From Archegozetes longisetosus (Eukaryota; Arthropoda; Arachnida; Sarcoptiformes; Trhypochthoniidae), in the NCBI GenBank assembly GCA_018873245.2, contig JAEMBT020000002.1, positions 7,972,001 to 8,036,000 on the forward strand: 64,000 nucleotides of DNA. The letters are read 5' to 3'. Below, piece by piece: positions 12,395 to 25,700 of the stretch. The position numbers were made by a program, and so were the translations under genes. Each line of letters begins with the position of its first letter. The first letter of the stretch is position 1. The notes beneath the pieces were generated by a model that worked only from the letters and a program-made list of their open reading frames with translations, made no database searches and was not told the DNA's origin.

Positions 12395-14426
12395 ATGAAT
12401 CAATCAAATGATTCCAATCCATCGAGGAAGAGATTAAGACAAACTTCGATTCTTGACTTCATACCTAAAAGTCATAAACGAATTAATTGTTCGCAACAAT
12501 TAGATTCAGAAGAGATGACAAGTCAAACTAATAGTGATTTGATAGTAGCTTCGACTTCAGCACTAAATCGTTTCAGTCAAATTAATCATAATGTCTCTAA
12601 TGGTAATGTTTGCCAACTAAACCCAAATCTTCGAGAAGAAAGCCTTCAAATAACAAGTCATTCGATAGTTCATAATACAAACGAAAGTTTGTCTCAAACA
12701 AATGGTCAATCAATTGACGATAATAGCACACAAATGACTGATATGAGTGAAATTCCCGAAACTCGAGAACTGGTCATCTCTGATGATGACGACTCCGAAG
12801 ATGAAACTGAATCGTTGCATAAATTAAACCGAATTCCTGACTGTTTATTACCATTACCTCAACTGAGGCCCGATTCTAGTCATTATGTGTTATATTGTGT
12901 GCCATTAGTTCGTGATTGTGTCCCAAAACCTTATCCGAACTCATATATTGACAAATGGGATTCAAGACACGTAAAAATGCCAAACAGTACTAACAATCAA
13001 ATAACTGCTGTCAAAGTTGTCGAAGGATTCAAAACATCGAATAAAGTTTCCAAATGGGAACTGATCGAAGAAAATCTCTTGTTAGACTTTAATTCGTCGA
13101 ACCAATTAGAAGAAGCCATTAAAAAATATAACCCTTTTATGAAGAACCATAGTTTTGATGTGTTACATTCACTTTTCAATCAAAACTGTGAACCAGAAGA
13201 AAGTAATCAGTTTTTTGATAAATTACTACCTAAGCTAGTAACATTGGCTCTTCAGTTACCATCAATTGTAACTCAATCGATTCCACTTCTCAAGCAAAAT
13301 CAAAATGCAACACTTTTTCTCAGTCAACAACAAATCGCTTGTCTTTTAGCGAACGCTTTCTTTTGTACTTTTCCTAAACGTAGTCAAGGAAATGAAGAAT
13401 ACAAGAATTATCCGATTATCAACTTTTTAGGGTATTTTACTTTTGCTTAACTTTTAAATTATCCTAACTAATAAATCATTTACCAGTTTATTTACAAGTT
13501 ATGGTGTCAGTGAATGTTTGAGAACTAAAGTTGAGAAGTTGAAGTGTATTATTAATTACTTCAGAAGAATACTTAAGGAAACACCAAATGGAGTAGTCAG
13601 TTTTGAACGAAGATCTCTATCGCGTGAAGAGTTCCCGGATTGGACCAATTCGAACAAACAATTGAAAAAACTAGTAGTAATGAAGAATGGATTAATTGAA
13701 AAGGAAGGCACCGGTTTGTTACAAGTAGACTTTGCTAATAAGTTAGTTGGTGGAGGTGTCATCGGTTCGGGTTGTGTTCAGGAAGAGATTCGATTTGTCA
13801 TTTGTCCCGAGCTTATTGTTTCGCGGTTGTTTACTGAGAAATTACTCGACAATGAAGCGCTGATAATTAGTGGATGCGAACAGTTTAATACTTATAGTGG
13901 TTACGCAAATACATTTTGCTGGAAAGAAGACTATGTTGATAGTACTGTTTATGACGAATGGAGTCGACGTTGTACTAGAATCGCAGCGATTGATGCACTT
14001 TATTTTAGTTACGAAAAAAAGAATGTCCAGTACGAAATCAAATCTGTTGACAGAGAACTCAACAAGGCTTATTGTGGTTTTCTCGACCGGAGACGTTGTG
14101 ATCCTTCCAATAAATGTGGGATCGCTTCAGGTAATTGGGGCTGTGGCGCATTCAATGGCGATCCCAACTTAAAAGCTGTCATTCAATTGATGGCTGCCTC
14201 ACAGGCAGACAGAGATCTAGTGCTTTTCACTTTCAATGACTCTAATTTGAAACAAGAGCTTCAGAGATTCTATCAGTTTGCTTCCATCAATCGATTAACA
14301 GTCGGACATCTTTATAGAGCATTGAAATTGTATGGACAAGCTAGAAAAAACTCAAATATGCAATCCAGTCATCTATTTAAGTTTATATACGATTCAAAAG
14401 ATACAATTTTAGAGAGTCTCAAATAA
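12395..14426 (+). CDS. PARG: poly(ADP-ribose) glycohydrolase
   Basis: Two exons (12395-13431 and 13487-14426, phase 2 intron) give 658 residues. PARG removes poly(ADP-ribose) chains laid down by PARPs at DNA damage. The macrodomain-type catalytic core is complete: the signature GGGVIGSGCVQEEIRF lies at residues 434-449, with the two catalytic glutamates at 445-446. Downstream are SGCEQFNTYSGYA and the tyrosine region. The accessory domain before the core matches PARG (YPNSYIDKWDSRHVKMP). Residues 16-23, QTSILDFI, resemble a PCNA-interacting box next to a basic RKR nuclear signal. The region in between is Ser/Asn-rich with an acidic stretch (DDDDSEDE). It converges on the coiled-coil gene at 14693 with a 266-bp gap. 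Confidence 0.96.
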
Positions 14427-14692
14427 AATATTTTTAGAATAATTGTAATTTTGATTAATCGTAAATTATGCGAATTTTTAAGTCCCTTCCTTATAAATTC
14501 GATTAAATTTAAAACATTTATTAATTTTGTAAATAAGATTTTATACAAATAGATTTTGTTCGTTCAAACAAAAAATCAGAAGTATTTAGTTTTAGCCTAA
14601 ACTTTGTATTAAGTTGGTTGTTTGACATGATGTATTAAATAAAACCCATTATACGATTTACAAATTAGGAATCGTAGACTCTGTTCATTGTA

Positions 14693-15734
14693 TTATAAAT
14701 TCTGAAGTGTTTCTATTCGCTCTTTCAGAGCATTCATTAGTGGTTCGAATTGATCGAACTCTTGGCTTTCGATTTCGTCGAATAGCTGTGAATAGCTTTG
14801 AATGAGTTCTTTCTTGGCGTTCAAATCATTGGGTTCACTAAAAATTTGAGGAACAAGAGTTTTTTGAGTACCACCTGTTTCTTGTATCTGATTCAAAATC
14901 TGTTTCAAGTCTTCTCTCCACGACATCTCTTCCTTGATGTTGATATCATAGAAGTCTTTGATCCGGTGACATTCTTTGTATAACTCCATTAAACTTCGTT
15001 TTAAATTTTCAAGTCTGAGGACTAACTCTGAATTGAAGGTTTTCAAAAGTTCCCGTTTGTTAATATGACTCAAAGCCAATTCATCCAATTTTTGGTTTAA
15101 CCAATTGGCTAGACTATTATCGCCATCGTTTGGAATCGCATTTTCATTCAGCCGAGTCATAATTTCTTCGACGATATCTTTCGGATCGTTAATATCCAAA
15201 TGTGAGCTCAAATCAGACTTGAGTAGAGCTAATGATTCCTGTAATTTGATGTTCAAATTTGATCTAATCGCTTGATTATTTATTTCTTGTTCGTCAGTTT
15301 TTGAATCGTTTTTACGAATTTCTGTTAACTTTTTATTCAAATCATTATAAATATATTTGAAGCTCAAAGCCTTTTCTTTGTAAAATTTCAACTTATTTTG
15401 CAATTCTTTAACTTGAGTTATAGAGACAGAAATCGATTGGTCTTCGTTTTGATGTTTATCGAACCTGTCATTAGATTAAATAAGGTTAACAATAGACACA
15501 ATAATAACTAATAACTAATTACAGATCACATTCTTCTTTAGTGACAAAAACTGAGTCATCGCTGATAGCATTGCAAACATTGAAAAGCCATTGATTTGTC
15601 ATCAATTCGTCTCTCAGCAGGGATTCTATATGAAGTAATTCTTGAGCACTGAATGTTCCGCTTTCATCGTTCGACCGAATCAATGAAACCATTTTTGCTG
15701 ATAAGTAGAGTCGGGATTGACGTGAAGTCGACAT
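14693..15734 (-). CDS. coiled-coil protein, function unknown
   Basis: Two exons (15523-15734 and 14693-15464; phase 2 intron) give 327 residues starting MSTSRQSRLYL. The upstream in-frame extension begins with a non-ATG codon and was dropped. The chain is hydrophilic, rich in Leu, Lys, Glu and Asn, with several heptad-like coiled-coil stretches and no signal peptide, membrane segment or enzyme motif. I do not recognise it. A stretch ITQVKELQNKLKFYKEKA faintly resembles the centromere protein CENP-K, and a spindle or kinetochore role is one possibility, but this is weak. It starts 387 bp from Sen2, which runs the other way, so the two may share a promoter. Confidence 0.75.
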
Positions 15735-16121
15735 TATTTCAACCGAATTTAGGTTTTGTTCCAATTGTTTAAGAATTATATAAAAACTATAATTAACTCA
15801 ATTATTAAACTTATAATTTAGTAATAAATAGCAATTGTTGGCAGTGAACGAGACTTTGATTAAATCATAAATAAGTTAATGTCAATTGAAAAGTGTTTTA
15901 GTTATCGCTATTGTTATGAAATGTTTGAATCAAGAGTTGCGTTCGTTTTGGCGCCAATTAACGATTGACTCAATAAACACGTGACAAAACATGTGTTCTT
16001 ATTTACAAACTTTTCAAAAATGTGATCGCAAGTTTTAAACAAATTCCAAATCAATTCAATTTCAGACTTTTTCAGGTTCAGAAAATTATGAGAAAACTAT
16101 TTATAACTAATTGATTGAGAG
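15735..16121. promoter_or_regulatory. shared upstream region of divergent coiled-coil and Sen2 genes
   Basis: The start codons of two head-to-head genes are 387 bp apart, so both promoters and 5' UTRs must lie here unless there are unseen upstream exons. The segment is AT-rich with a few GC-richer patches (for example tttggcgccaatt near 15948). I see no convincing TATA box. Confidence 0.4.
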
Positions 16122-17375
16122 ATGAGTCGATCAGAGCCTAAACCAGGTTTTAATGCTAGTGATGTTTGTCTTCCATTCGCTCATCCACTCGTCAAAACTA
16201 ATGGAGACATCGTTTGGCCTTTCAATCAAAAGGGATTTGCTCTGATTTGTGGAACTATTAATGCAGACGAGAAGTGTGTAGAAATTAGTGATCCATCTGC
16301 TATTATTGTACTTCAAAATATGGGTTATTTTGGATTTGGAGTTGATTATGAATTCAATTCTGATTCCAGTGAAAGCCTTCAACAAGATGATCATAAAACG
16401 CCTAAACAGACTTTAATTGCTAACGAAACCATTGATTCATTTCATCAAAGCTCAAGTCAATTCAATAAACAGACGAAAAGTCAGTCAAATCATAAGCATT
16501 CGACTGGAAAATATGTTTTGGTTTCGACTTCAGTTCCAAACGCTTCGATAGAAACAAATTCAACTCAAATTAAAAGTTTACCTGACTTTAATCTTGAAAA
16601 CTTGACAAAACTTAAGAAAAGTGATAGAAATACTGTTGAAAAAGATGTTAAAATGAGAGTAAAGACATTGAAATTGCGATTCGAAGAGTCATTTTTTATA
16701 TCATATGTTTTTGGGTCTTTGAATGTGATTAATACTGAAACCAATAATTATATGACAATCGATGAGATGTGGGATTACTATAGTTTGCATTATAGTGAAG
16801 ATCGACTGAAATTCGCAGTCTTTTATAGCGCTTATCATTATTTTCGGTCAAAGGGTTGGGTAGTTAGAAACGGGTTTTCTTTTGGAACAGATTTCTTGTT
16901 GTATAAAGAAGGGCCACATGTTTATCATGCCTTATATTCAGTAGCAGTTCAACAATCAATTGATGGCAAAACTAGTCCTCAATTCGATTGGCATTACTTG
17001 TCAGCTCTTATTAGACTTTCGCAAAACGTTCGAAAGGTACTAATTATTGGATTACGAACTAAATAATGCCTACTTTTATTTACATTGATCTGAATTATGT
17101 TTTTAGGAATTACTCATTTGCGTTGTAAATGTTCCGAAAAACATAGATATCTCATCACCCAACTGTATACAATGTTTCGAAATTGAAGTATGAACTTAAC
17201 TAAAAATTGAATGTTCACTCAACTAGATTTATAGCTTATTACAAAACAATAAAAAGATTAAGAAAACATTAACTAAGTCTTCTTTTTCTTATAGTTGTTA
17301 CATCTCGACCGATGGAATGCTTCCAGAGGATTAAGTGATAAATTGAAAGACAACACCCAAAGCTCTAAATTTTGA
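16122..17375 (+). CDS. TSEN2: tRNA-splicing endonuclease subunit Sen2
   Basis: Three exons in phase 0 (16122-17036, 17107-17187, 17295-17375) give 358 residues. Sen2 cuts the 5' splice site of intron-containing pre-tRNAs in the heterotetrameric Sen complex. The C-terminal nuclease fold has the expected catalytic triad: Y261 (GTDFLLYKEGPHVYHALY), H269 and K305 (LSQNVRKELLICVV). K305 is the last codon of exon 1. The N-terminal part has the family's Sen2 segment (WPFNQKGFALICG) and a poorly conserved Ser/Gln-rich linker. The last exon LLHLDRWNASRG matches the usual Sen2 tail. The gene is complete. Confidence 0.93.
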
Positions 17376-17810
17376 ATCTTGTTTCTGTTAATTTCCTATT
17401 TTTAATAAAAGTTTAAAAAGTTACTTTTACAACTTTTAAGAAATTTTTCAAATAAAATGTGATTTTTTCATAATATTAGTCTATTTTTGTAGTTTGGCTT
17501 AATTGATTTTTTCAGAAAAGATATCTGACCAACTTTTTCCACGAATTATAAATCAAATTTGAATTATAACTGATATTACTCTGAAGTTGGTTGCTTTAAA
17601 GTTTTTGTCAATCAAAAAATAATGAGATGGCATTACTTTCTATTTGTTTGTATTTCAGAAGTGATTTTCCGACTAAAACACATTCAATATAAATATCTGA
17701 TTATTTGATTGACGACTGATTAAAAGTTAAAATTGACACCAATTTGAGAAATGGTAAAACAATAGTTTAAACTGAGATATGATTAAATGATAATTTATTA
17801 TTAATGAAAG

Positions 17811-18866
17811 CAAACAACAAAAGCCGAAAGCAGTGATCGATCACCTCTCCATTGGGCCGCTTCAGATGGAAATAAAGATTTGGTCAACAAATTAATTAGT
17901 GAGGGATCAGATGTTGACGTGACTGATGAAGTAATGATACATTTAATCAATATGATGTTATATATAATTATCTAAATTCAATTTGAAGATGGGTTGGACT
18001 CCACTCATGATCGCAACCTCTGCCGGACATCAAGAAATAGTTGAGAAATTGGTCAGAAGTGGTGCAGATCTGAATGCTAGTAACACAACAGGTCAAGCGG
18101 CTCTTCATTACGCGTCATCGAAGGATAGACTGGCAATCGCTAAATATTTAATTGACAGCGGAGCTCATCTGAATCCAAGAGATAAACTGAATCAGGTCTG
18201 GATTGCTATTAACTTTTAAACGGTTAGCTTTAGGTTAATCTGAGCGTTAGACAACGATACGAACCTTAGTTTCTTCCAATAGCCTAACCTAAATCACATT
18301 TATTCAAAGCCCTGAAACTAATATTGACTCAAAAGTCATCTCAAAAATACTTAAGTTTAACGCAATTTAAAATTATTTTCAGTTGAACTAAACATGTGTT
18401 GAATGAGCAGAAGTCTTACTATTTGAGTCTAATCTTTATCATATCTAAGTAATTTTGTTTTATTGATTTCAGACACCATTACATAGGGCCGCATCAAAAG
18501 GCAACAAAAGCATTGTTGAATTGCTCTTAAGCAGAAAAGACATTCAGTTGAATCCACAAGATATCGTTGGAAACACTCCACTGTATGTCTCAATCAGTCG
18601 TATTAATCTATGATCATAGATTAATTAATCATATTTCTTAAAGTCATTTAGCCTGTGAAGAAGAGAGAGTAGAAGAGGCAAAAATGTTGATGAAAGCAGG
18701 AGCACTCACTGATATCAAGAATAAGGTATTTAAATATAGTTTTATTCGTTTCAACTCATAAATGTTTGAATTTCAGGAGGAAAAACTAGCCACTGAAATG
18801 TGTTTTAACGAATCATTGAGACGTTCACTGAGTAATTACGCGAAAGAATGCCAACAAAAATCCTAA
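17811..18866 (+). CDS. PSMD10: gankyrin-like 26S proteasome regulatory subunit 10 (5' end unresolved)
   Basis: Five exons join in phase: 17811-17930, 17989-18195, 18473-18582, 18644-18725 and 18777-18866, coding 201 residues of ankyrin repeats. Gankyrin is an assembly chaperone that binds the Rpt3 ATPase of the 19S particle. The repeats read in order SPLHWAASDGNKDLV, WTPLMIATSAGHQEIV, AALHYASSKDRLAIAKYL, TPLHRAASKGNKSIVELLL and HLACEEERVEEAKML. The last repeat is almost identical to human PSMD10 (226 residues). About 20-25 N-terminal residues and the start codon are missing from this model; they must lie between 17376 and 17810 if the gene is intact. The left limit given is the first in-frame codon after a plausible acceptor, not a start. 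Confidence 0.85.
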
Positions 18867-19790
18867 TTTAAAACTTTTCATAAACAAAGTCGATTTTTTA
18901 AATTTTTTATATAACTAAAAATCAAATCAATTTTTCAACATTTTCAAATAAAGTACTGTTAAAACATTTGCAAACTATGTAAGAAATAATCTGATATTTT
19001 AATTTTGTCAAATTACCGATTCTTAATCTGATTTATCAGTTTATTTTGTTTGGCATCAATTCAGACTTACTACCAGCTCATTAATATGAACTGATTTATC
19101 AGTCAAATGACAAAAATGAATAGTTTTCACTGTTGCAACTCTATCGAACAGAAAATCTATTTTGAATAAGTTGAAGAGACAATTAAATGAAGTATTTTAA
19201 AACTAGGGTAATATTCGAAATAAATAGACAAATAGTGAAGCTTAAAAGAGTTGACTGTAATAATGAACACGATTTATTAATATAAATTTGAATAAAATGC
19301 ATATACAAAATATGAAAAACAAAAACAGTTTGTGCCAATACTAATAGTAATAATCAATGACTAAACTAGTAAAAGTAATAGTCATAGTCATTGATAATAA
19401 TAATTCGCTTTAGATTATCTGGATTTTCGAGGTATGCTTTTCTGTTTATATTTAATTTTTCAAAATTTGTATTTACAATACAAAACTGTAAACTATTTCG
19501 TATTTCAAACTTTATAGACTGATATCTGATTCAAACACATTTGAAAAGGCACTGAAACACAAAAATTAACAAAAATAATTTAAACCGATCCAATACGGAA
19601 GCTTTGTTTGGCAAATTAGTTCCAGTAGCAGAAGTAAAGTTCTAAGCAATTGATCGCGTTATAAGTGAACAACGAGATAAGAAATATGAAGAGTTTGATT
19701 AGAATTATGAACAACGAGATAAGAATTACGAACAATTCGATAGAAATTATGAGACCAATGAAAAGCTATCGTATTGAATCGGAAACCAGT
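18867..19790. other. convergent spacer between gankyrin and Outspread
   Basis: AT-rich, presumably both 3' UTRs. A coding-like 42-bp duplication is listed separately. Otherwise nothing recognised. Confidence 0.5.
19666..19749 (+). repeat. two tandem 42-bp units with coding-like periodicity
   Basis: Read on the plus strand, the two 42-bp units encode similar 14-residue strings, EQRDKKYEEFD-NY and EQRDKNYEQFDRNY. The first unit has one stop codon, and the second runs on in frame into YETNEKLSY before a stop. This resembles a fragment of a charged, repetitive protein. It lies antisense to the probable 3' UTR of Outspread. Confidence 0.6.
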
Positions 19791-22700
19791 TTAACTTTTT
19801 CCCTTCAGTGAACTTCTTCTCCTCTCTTGTTTCGACTCGTATTTAGCAATCTTTTGTTTTGCGAGCCTTAATAATCGTTCAGAATTGAGAAGTTTATTCG
19901 TCAAGTCGTTTATTCGATCCTTCATCAGATTCAAATCTGATTCGTGGACTTTTTCCATCTCAATAATCCTTTTGGTTAGTCTTTCGTAAGCGATTTCAAG
20001 ATAATCATAGTTAGACTGCGCTTCTTTCAGCTCAAGGTTTAACTTTCGAATAGTTTCCAATTCTTTGTTCTGATTGGTTTTAGTTTCGTCGACTTCATCA
20101 GCTTTTTTAGTTTCACCAACTTCAGCAACTTTTTTAGTTCCGTTGAGTTGAGCAGTCTTTTTAGTTTGATCGACTTCATCAATATTTTGAATAACCTTAT
20201 CGTCAACATGATTAAGACGATTAAACTGCTGATTAATAATATTGTTATGATGAAGCGATTGGTTGTTAGTGTGATTAGTTTGATCTAAGATGTGAAGATG
20301 GAGATCAAGATTATGATCTTGATTGTGATCTTGATTGTCTTTGATTTTTTTCCTTAATTGGATTAGGTCATTTCTACAGCAGACTAGTTCATTAGTAAGT
20401 TGACATGCTTGTTCGCTTATACTCTCCAATTCTAGAATCGAAGCTTTCAGCTTCCCAACATCACTAATCCTCAAGTTTTTATCACAGTTTTCTAAGTTTT
20501 CTATATTCCTATTCTTTACAATTGGCTGAGTGTTTGACTTTTCTTTTATTAATGTATTCCTAATGACTGGTGATGATGAGTCCACTGTTCGCTTCAAATT
20601 AATCACTAGATCTTTGTTGTTGGGAGGATTAAATTGTTCATCAAATACATCATCATTTGATGGGTTCAAGTCATCCCAAAATATATCTCTGGCATTATTG
20701 ATGTCTTTAGAAGACTCGTAGTTATTAATAATACCATTTCGACTATTTTTATTATTCTGTAAGAAAACAGGAATAAATGCATTAAATTAAAGGATATCTG
20801 TTTTGAGAAACTTGAAAAGTTCAGGTGTGATTTACCTTAAGAACTTCATCAATCTTCTTTGTCATTTTCACAACAGGATATGCAGAGTTTCTTAATTGCT
20901 TGTTTGAACGTATCGTGAATTTTGGAAATCGAGACAAAACGTCGAACCACCTGAAATTTTTATCAAATTTTTTAGTTATTTCCTTTATTACACCATCTTC
21001 CCTAACTTTTCCTAGTGAGCTAATTTATGCTACTTCTCGATAACTTTTGCTAATTCTCAACAATTTTTGTTAATTTTCAACAATTTTTGCTAGTTTCCTA
21101 TAACTTCTGGTAGTGTTCGATAACTTTTGACAGTTTTTCAATGTTTGATCAGCTAGCTTTTTATGTCTGTTTGATCAGTTCTGGTGAATTTGATGTGAAA
21201 ATGAACAAAGCTTTGTATTATCCAACTGAATATAATCGGGTCAGTGCTATTGTGTGCTACATCTAATTGAAATAACATGAATAGATAATACATTGTGGAA
21301 CTGACCCAACCATATATGTATTTACAGAGCACCATATTTGTATTCATCTTTAATTAATGAACTATAGCGTTAACTTTGAAGGAATCATTTTTCACCATAA
21401 CTCTCATCCAATGATTTGAGTCAAGCCCTACACTAAAGAATTAAGTGAAGCCTAGAATTAAGAAATCTTATTAGAAGTGATTGAAAGTGAGGAGTAATTT
21501 TGCTCAACAGATGTTTGATTATTGAAAATACAAAAGGTTTCGTAAGCAATGGGCGATCACGAAGTTTTAATAATGATCCGATCAAAGGCACGTTTTTAAA
21601 GGCATTTCTTATATTTATGAATATAAAAAATGCTTATAAGTGAATCAAATTATTCTCGCTTTTCACAAAACCTTCTTCACTGAAAGGCATGACTGAATCT
21701 TGTTTGTAATCAATACTAATGGTACCCAAAGTTACAATTACTTATTCACAACTGAAATATGAAATTTACTGACTGAAAACTGATGATTCAGATGAAAAAT
21801 TCAAGAATAAATGTTTGCCAAGTATAGAGATTCGTGTTATAAGATCATTGAATGGTTTGAGAATTGAGGAATAGATTGATAATAACGTGTTTACTTCCTG
21901 AATGTGTAGAGCGAAAAGTGGTTATCGAGTTTCACTTTTAGCCAAACACAACTGAAATCGTATTTGGTTATAGTGAAGCCTATCTAACTTGAACATGTAG
22001 TTAAGTGCCTTTGGAGTGAGTAACAATTAAGTCACTTTTGTCTCACTTTTAAAACTGCTTAAGTGCATCTGAAAGTTCACTTTAAATGCTTCTCTTATTA
22101 CATCAGTTCTATTGAGTTGCCAAAACCTGATCAACTTTTCTCACTTCAATTTGGACTTAAATGATTTGATTGAAATATCGTATGACATTCTTATCAAACG
22201 GTGTCATTCAATTACGATAAGTAGTGACAAATCAAATTAAAGAACTAGAGTTTGAAAGGTTTGGAGGTTTGTAGTTGGAGGAGATATGAGAAAAATAGAA
22301 TTTATTAGAGCTGTTAGACATATGAGAAATGTTTATTAGAGAGCTGTTAGGCATATAAGAAATGTTTATTAGTTGTTAGACATACCATTTCTTTTCTTCT
22401 TTAGAGGTGCCCTTAACAAAATGCACTTTTTCATTAGCCGTAATAGAAATGGCGAATTGATTGCCAGTGATATCTTCGGCGTCAGACACCTCTAATACAT
22501 TGTTCATATCAATGACTGCTTGAGGAATTGTATCTGGATATTCATCGACTGAATATGTCAATTCTCCGTCATCGTAAAGCACGAACCATCGACGTTGCCA
22601 TCTCTTAAGTATATAAATATTGTTCACGTAATTCATTTTATCTTATCATTAGACTTATCACTTGCTATGAAAGAGAAGCGACAACTCTTAAAATTTATCT

Positions 22701-25700
22701 ATTGTTTAGTCAACCATTAAGAAAAATATTGGAAATATAATAAAACTTTGCTTATGTTTAGACTAATTCTTAGTAGCTGTTAGTCTTAGGGCATGACTAA
22801 CTTTAAAAGTTTCGATGGAATTAAAAGTTTGAGAAAGAAAAATATTTGTGTTTAGACTACAAGTGACTGACGCTAGACTTTGCTTAAGTCATAATCTCTC
22901 TTTTGTATTGAGGCGAAATACATAAGATTTTAAATAAAATCAATTCAGTCAACGCGAACAGATTGAAAGAAATAGAAGGGGTTATTTAGTGAAGGCATAC
23001 AACTTTAATGCTTTTTCAAAATAGAAGGCATAAAACCAAAGAAAAGCTGATCTAATGGCTATATCTCTACTGCGTACTTGACGTGCGAATAATGCCGTTC
23101 ACTTAAATTTTATCAAGAAATCGCCTTTCAAGCAAATATTTGGCCAAAAGCCAACGGATGGCTTTTATACAATCTGAAATTATCCCTCACAAGATTAAAT
23201 TTGATGGCTTTAATGGTCTCGAAATGGCCACATTGTTGAATTAGTGTCGAAGTTAGCCTTGCGTAACAACATAAAATATAGACTCATACAGATTTGTACA
23301 TCTTCTCAACTCATCAAAGTCTATTTTAATAACTTTATTAGTTAGTTTGAGGACTTCTACCAAAATCATGTTTCAAGTTTTAAATAAACAATTAAGTAAT
23401 GAAAAGTTATCAACAATTTAATCAACTTATCATCGGATGAGTGCTATAGAGTCCTATCTGTAATTAAATTAAAATTGCAGACACACTTTATAGCTCTGAC
23501 CCGACTATATACTTGATCCCAATTAGTTTTTATTAATACGAATTTAAAGATATATACCTTGGTCCTATTAATGTACAACGAGAAGTCCCAATCCGGTGCA
23601 ACAAATAGATACCCGCATTTTGAAATTTTTCTGGAAGTCTATAACACAAAAAGTGATTAACACATTTTAATACTGACAAATTTATTTTAAGTATCATATT
23701 TAATTCATCTAAATTAAAGCTAATTACGAATAGCTGAAAAATACGTGTCAAGTATTCTAGATCTCAATCTATTGGCAATCTATTTCAAAATTTGAAGCCT
23801 TCAAGATATTGAATGTTGACTTGCGGTTCACAATCAGATTTCTCTACCATTAAACAAATTATAGAGCAATAAAACCACATCAATATAATTGTCGGCTTTA
23901 TCGAAATTATAATTAGTAAAAATATAGAGAATCCATTTACGTTAAGAACTAATGTTTAAAGTTTTGATTCGTATCCAGGACAATGAACAGTGAAAGAGGT
24001 TATAAAGTTGTGCATCGTTTATAGTACTTTTTGGATTGTAACCCATCAGAAAATAAATCATAGACTAAATAGTTGTCCAAACATATCGACTACTCAAACC
24101 TAATCAATATTTGATTGTACTTATAATCATAATCATAAATCATGCTCTAAAGATCAAAATCGAGAATTTGAAATTTAAATTTTCCCATTAAATTCTCAAT
24201 ATTTGGGAGATTTGAATAGCATTTTAAAGTTGAATAGGTTTGTCAGATTTCAAGCTTTTTGCGGATCACATCATTTGATACAAGTGTTGTCATATAGACT
24301 GACAACCATTATATAAGAACAATCGGAGTTTTTAGGCAAAAAATGAAGGGCAAAATAATTTATATGATTAAAATATAGTGAACTAAGATGAAAGATAAAA
24401 AACGCTAGAAAATGTGATGCATTTGTGAACGAGTTTTCTAACGGAAGTTTTCAGTATTGAAATAATATAATGAGGACATACTATGTTATCTTTGCCTTAT
24501 TTGACAAAACCAAATAAATATCCATTGATTCACTCATTCCTATATCGACTCCTTTACAAATTTATATAAATATATCCAACTTATACTTTTGTCAACGATT
24601 TCTTCCTGATATTAATATTAATAAAACAAATGAAAGCTATTATAGTTGAAAAAGCGTTCGTATGGTATAGGAGTAAATATAAAGAAGTTATACAAAGTCT
24701 GTTGAAAATAGTTATTAAGCCGATTAATATAATAAATAGGTGGATAACTAAAATCTAAATATCTATGAATACCGTAAGTGGACAGCAATAATTTGATGAG
24801 CGTTACGATAAGAATCTAAATGATAGTTGTTTATAATCTCCGCTATAAGTAATATTATATTGAGTTCTAGTAAAACATAAGATATTTTACTGTTAGGACA
24901 GCTCTAATTATTGAGGTTAGAGTGGCCTCGAATTTAAAGCACATTAAATTAATCTAAAAGATATTTTTATATGAAAATTGCACGTTTTTTCATTTTAATA
25001 TAACCCAAACAGTGGGATTCAAACAAAATCTATTTTCGTCTCACGTATTTCTTATACCAAACTTTATTATAATTTGTTTAAATACAAAAATCTCGTCCCA
25101 TAACACTAAATAACTATTTCTCATTCAAATCATAGTTATTTACTATTATTATAAGTATTTAGTAACTTATGAACTTTTAGTCGATCTAATCTTGACCTAA
25201 CATCAGAAGAGTAGAAACCGACAGAATCGAGAGATAAGAGTAATAGACAAACAATAAAATAAAAATAAAAATGTTCAGATCATTGTCATGCCTTAATAGC
25301 GGTGGAAAATAACTCTTATAAATATAGCACTAAAACATTTGGTAATTGTTTTCAACTCTTATTTCTATCGAAAACTCCAACTATTATCCACACAACCGAA
25401 CATTTTTTACGCATTAAAATCATTATTTCCTATACTTTTCAATTGATCAACACTTATTTCTGACTACTTATCGATTTTTTGAGCTTGAGCTCAGCGTCGA
25501 GTCAGTCGAGCTCAACGCTGAGGCAGTCGAGCTCAACGTGGAGTTAGTCGAGTTGAAAACTATCCATATAACTACGTCCTAATTATCAATTAGAGATAAA
25601 CTACATAAAAATGTGATAAACTATTTTCAGAGTATAATTTGATAACAAAAATTGAAGCCAAAAATTAGAGCCAAAAATTTCTTGTTTTTAAACAAATCGA

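Noticed and set aside
25000-25050. B-box-like gggattcaaac, considered as a tRNA
   Set aside because: No acceptor or anticodon stem can be formed around it.
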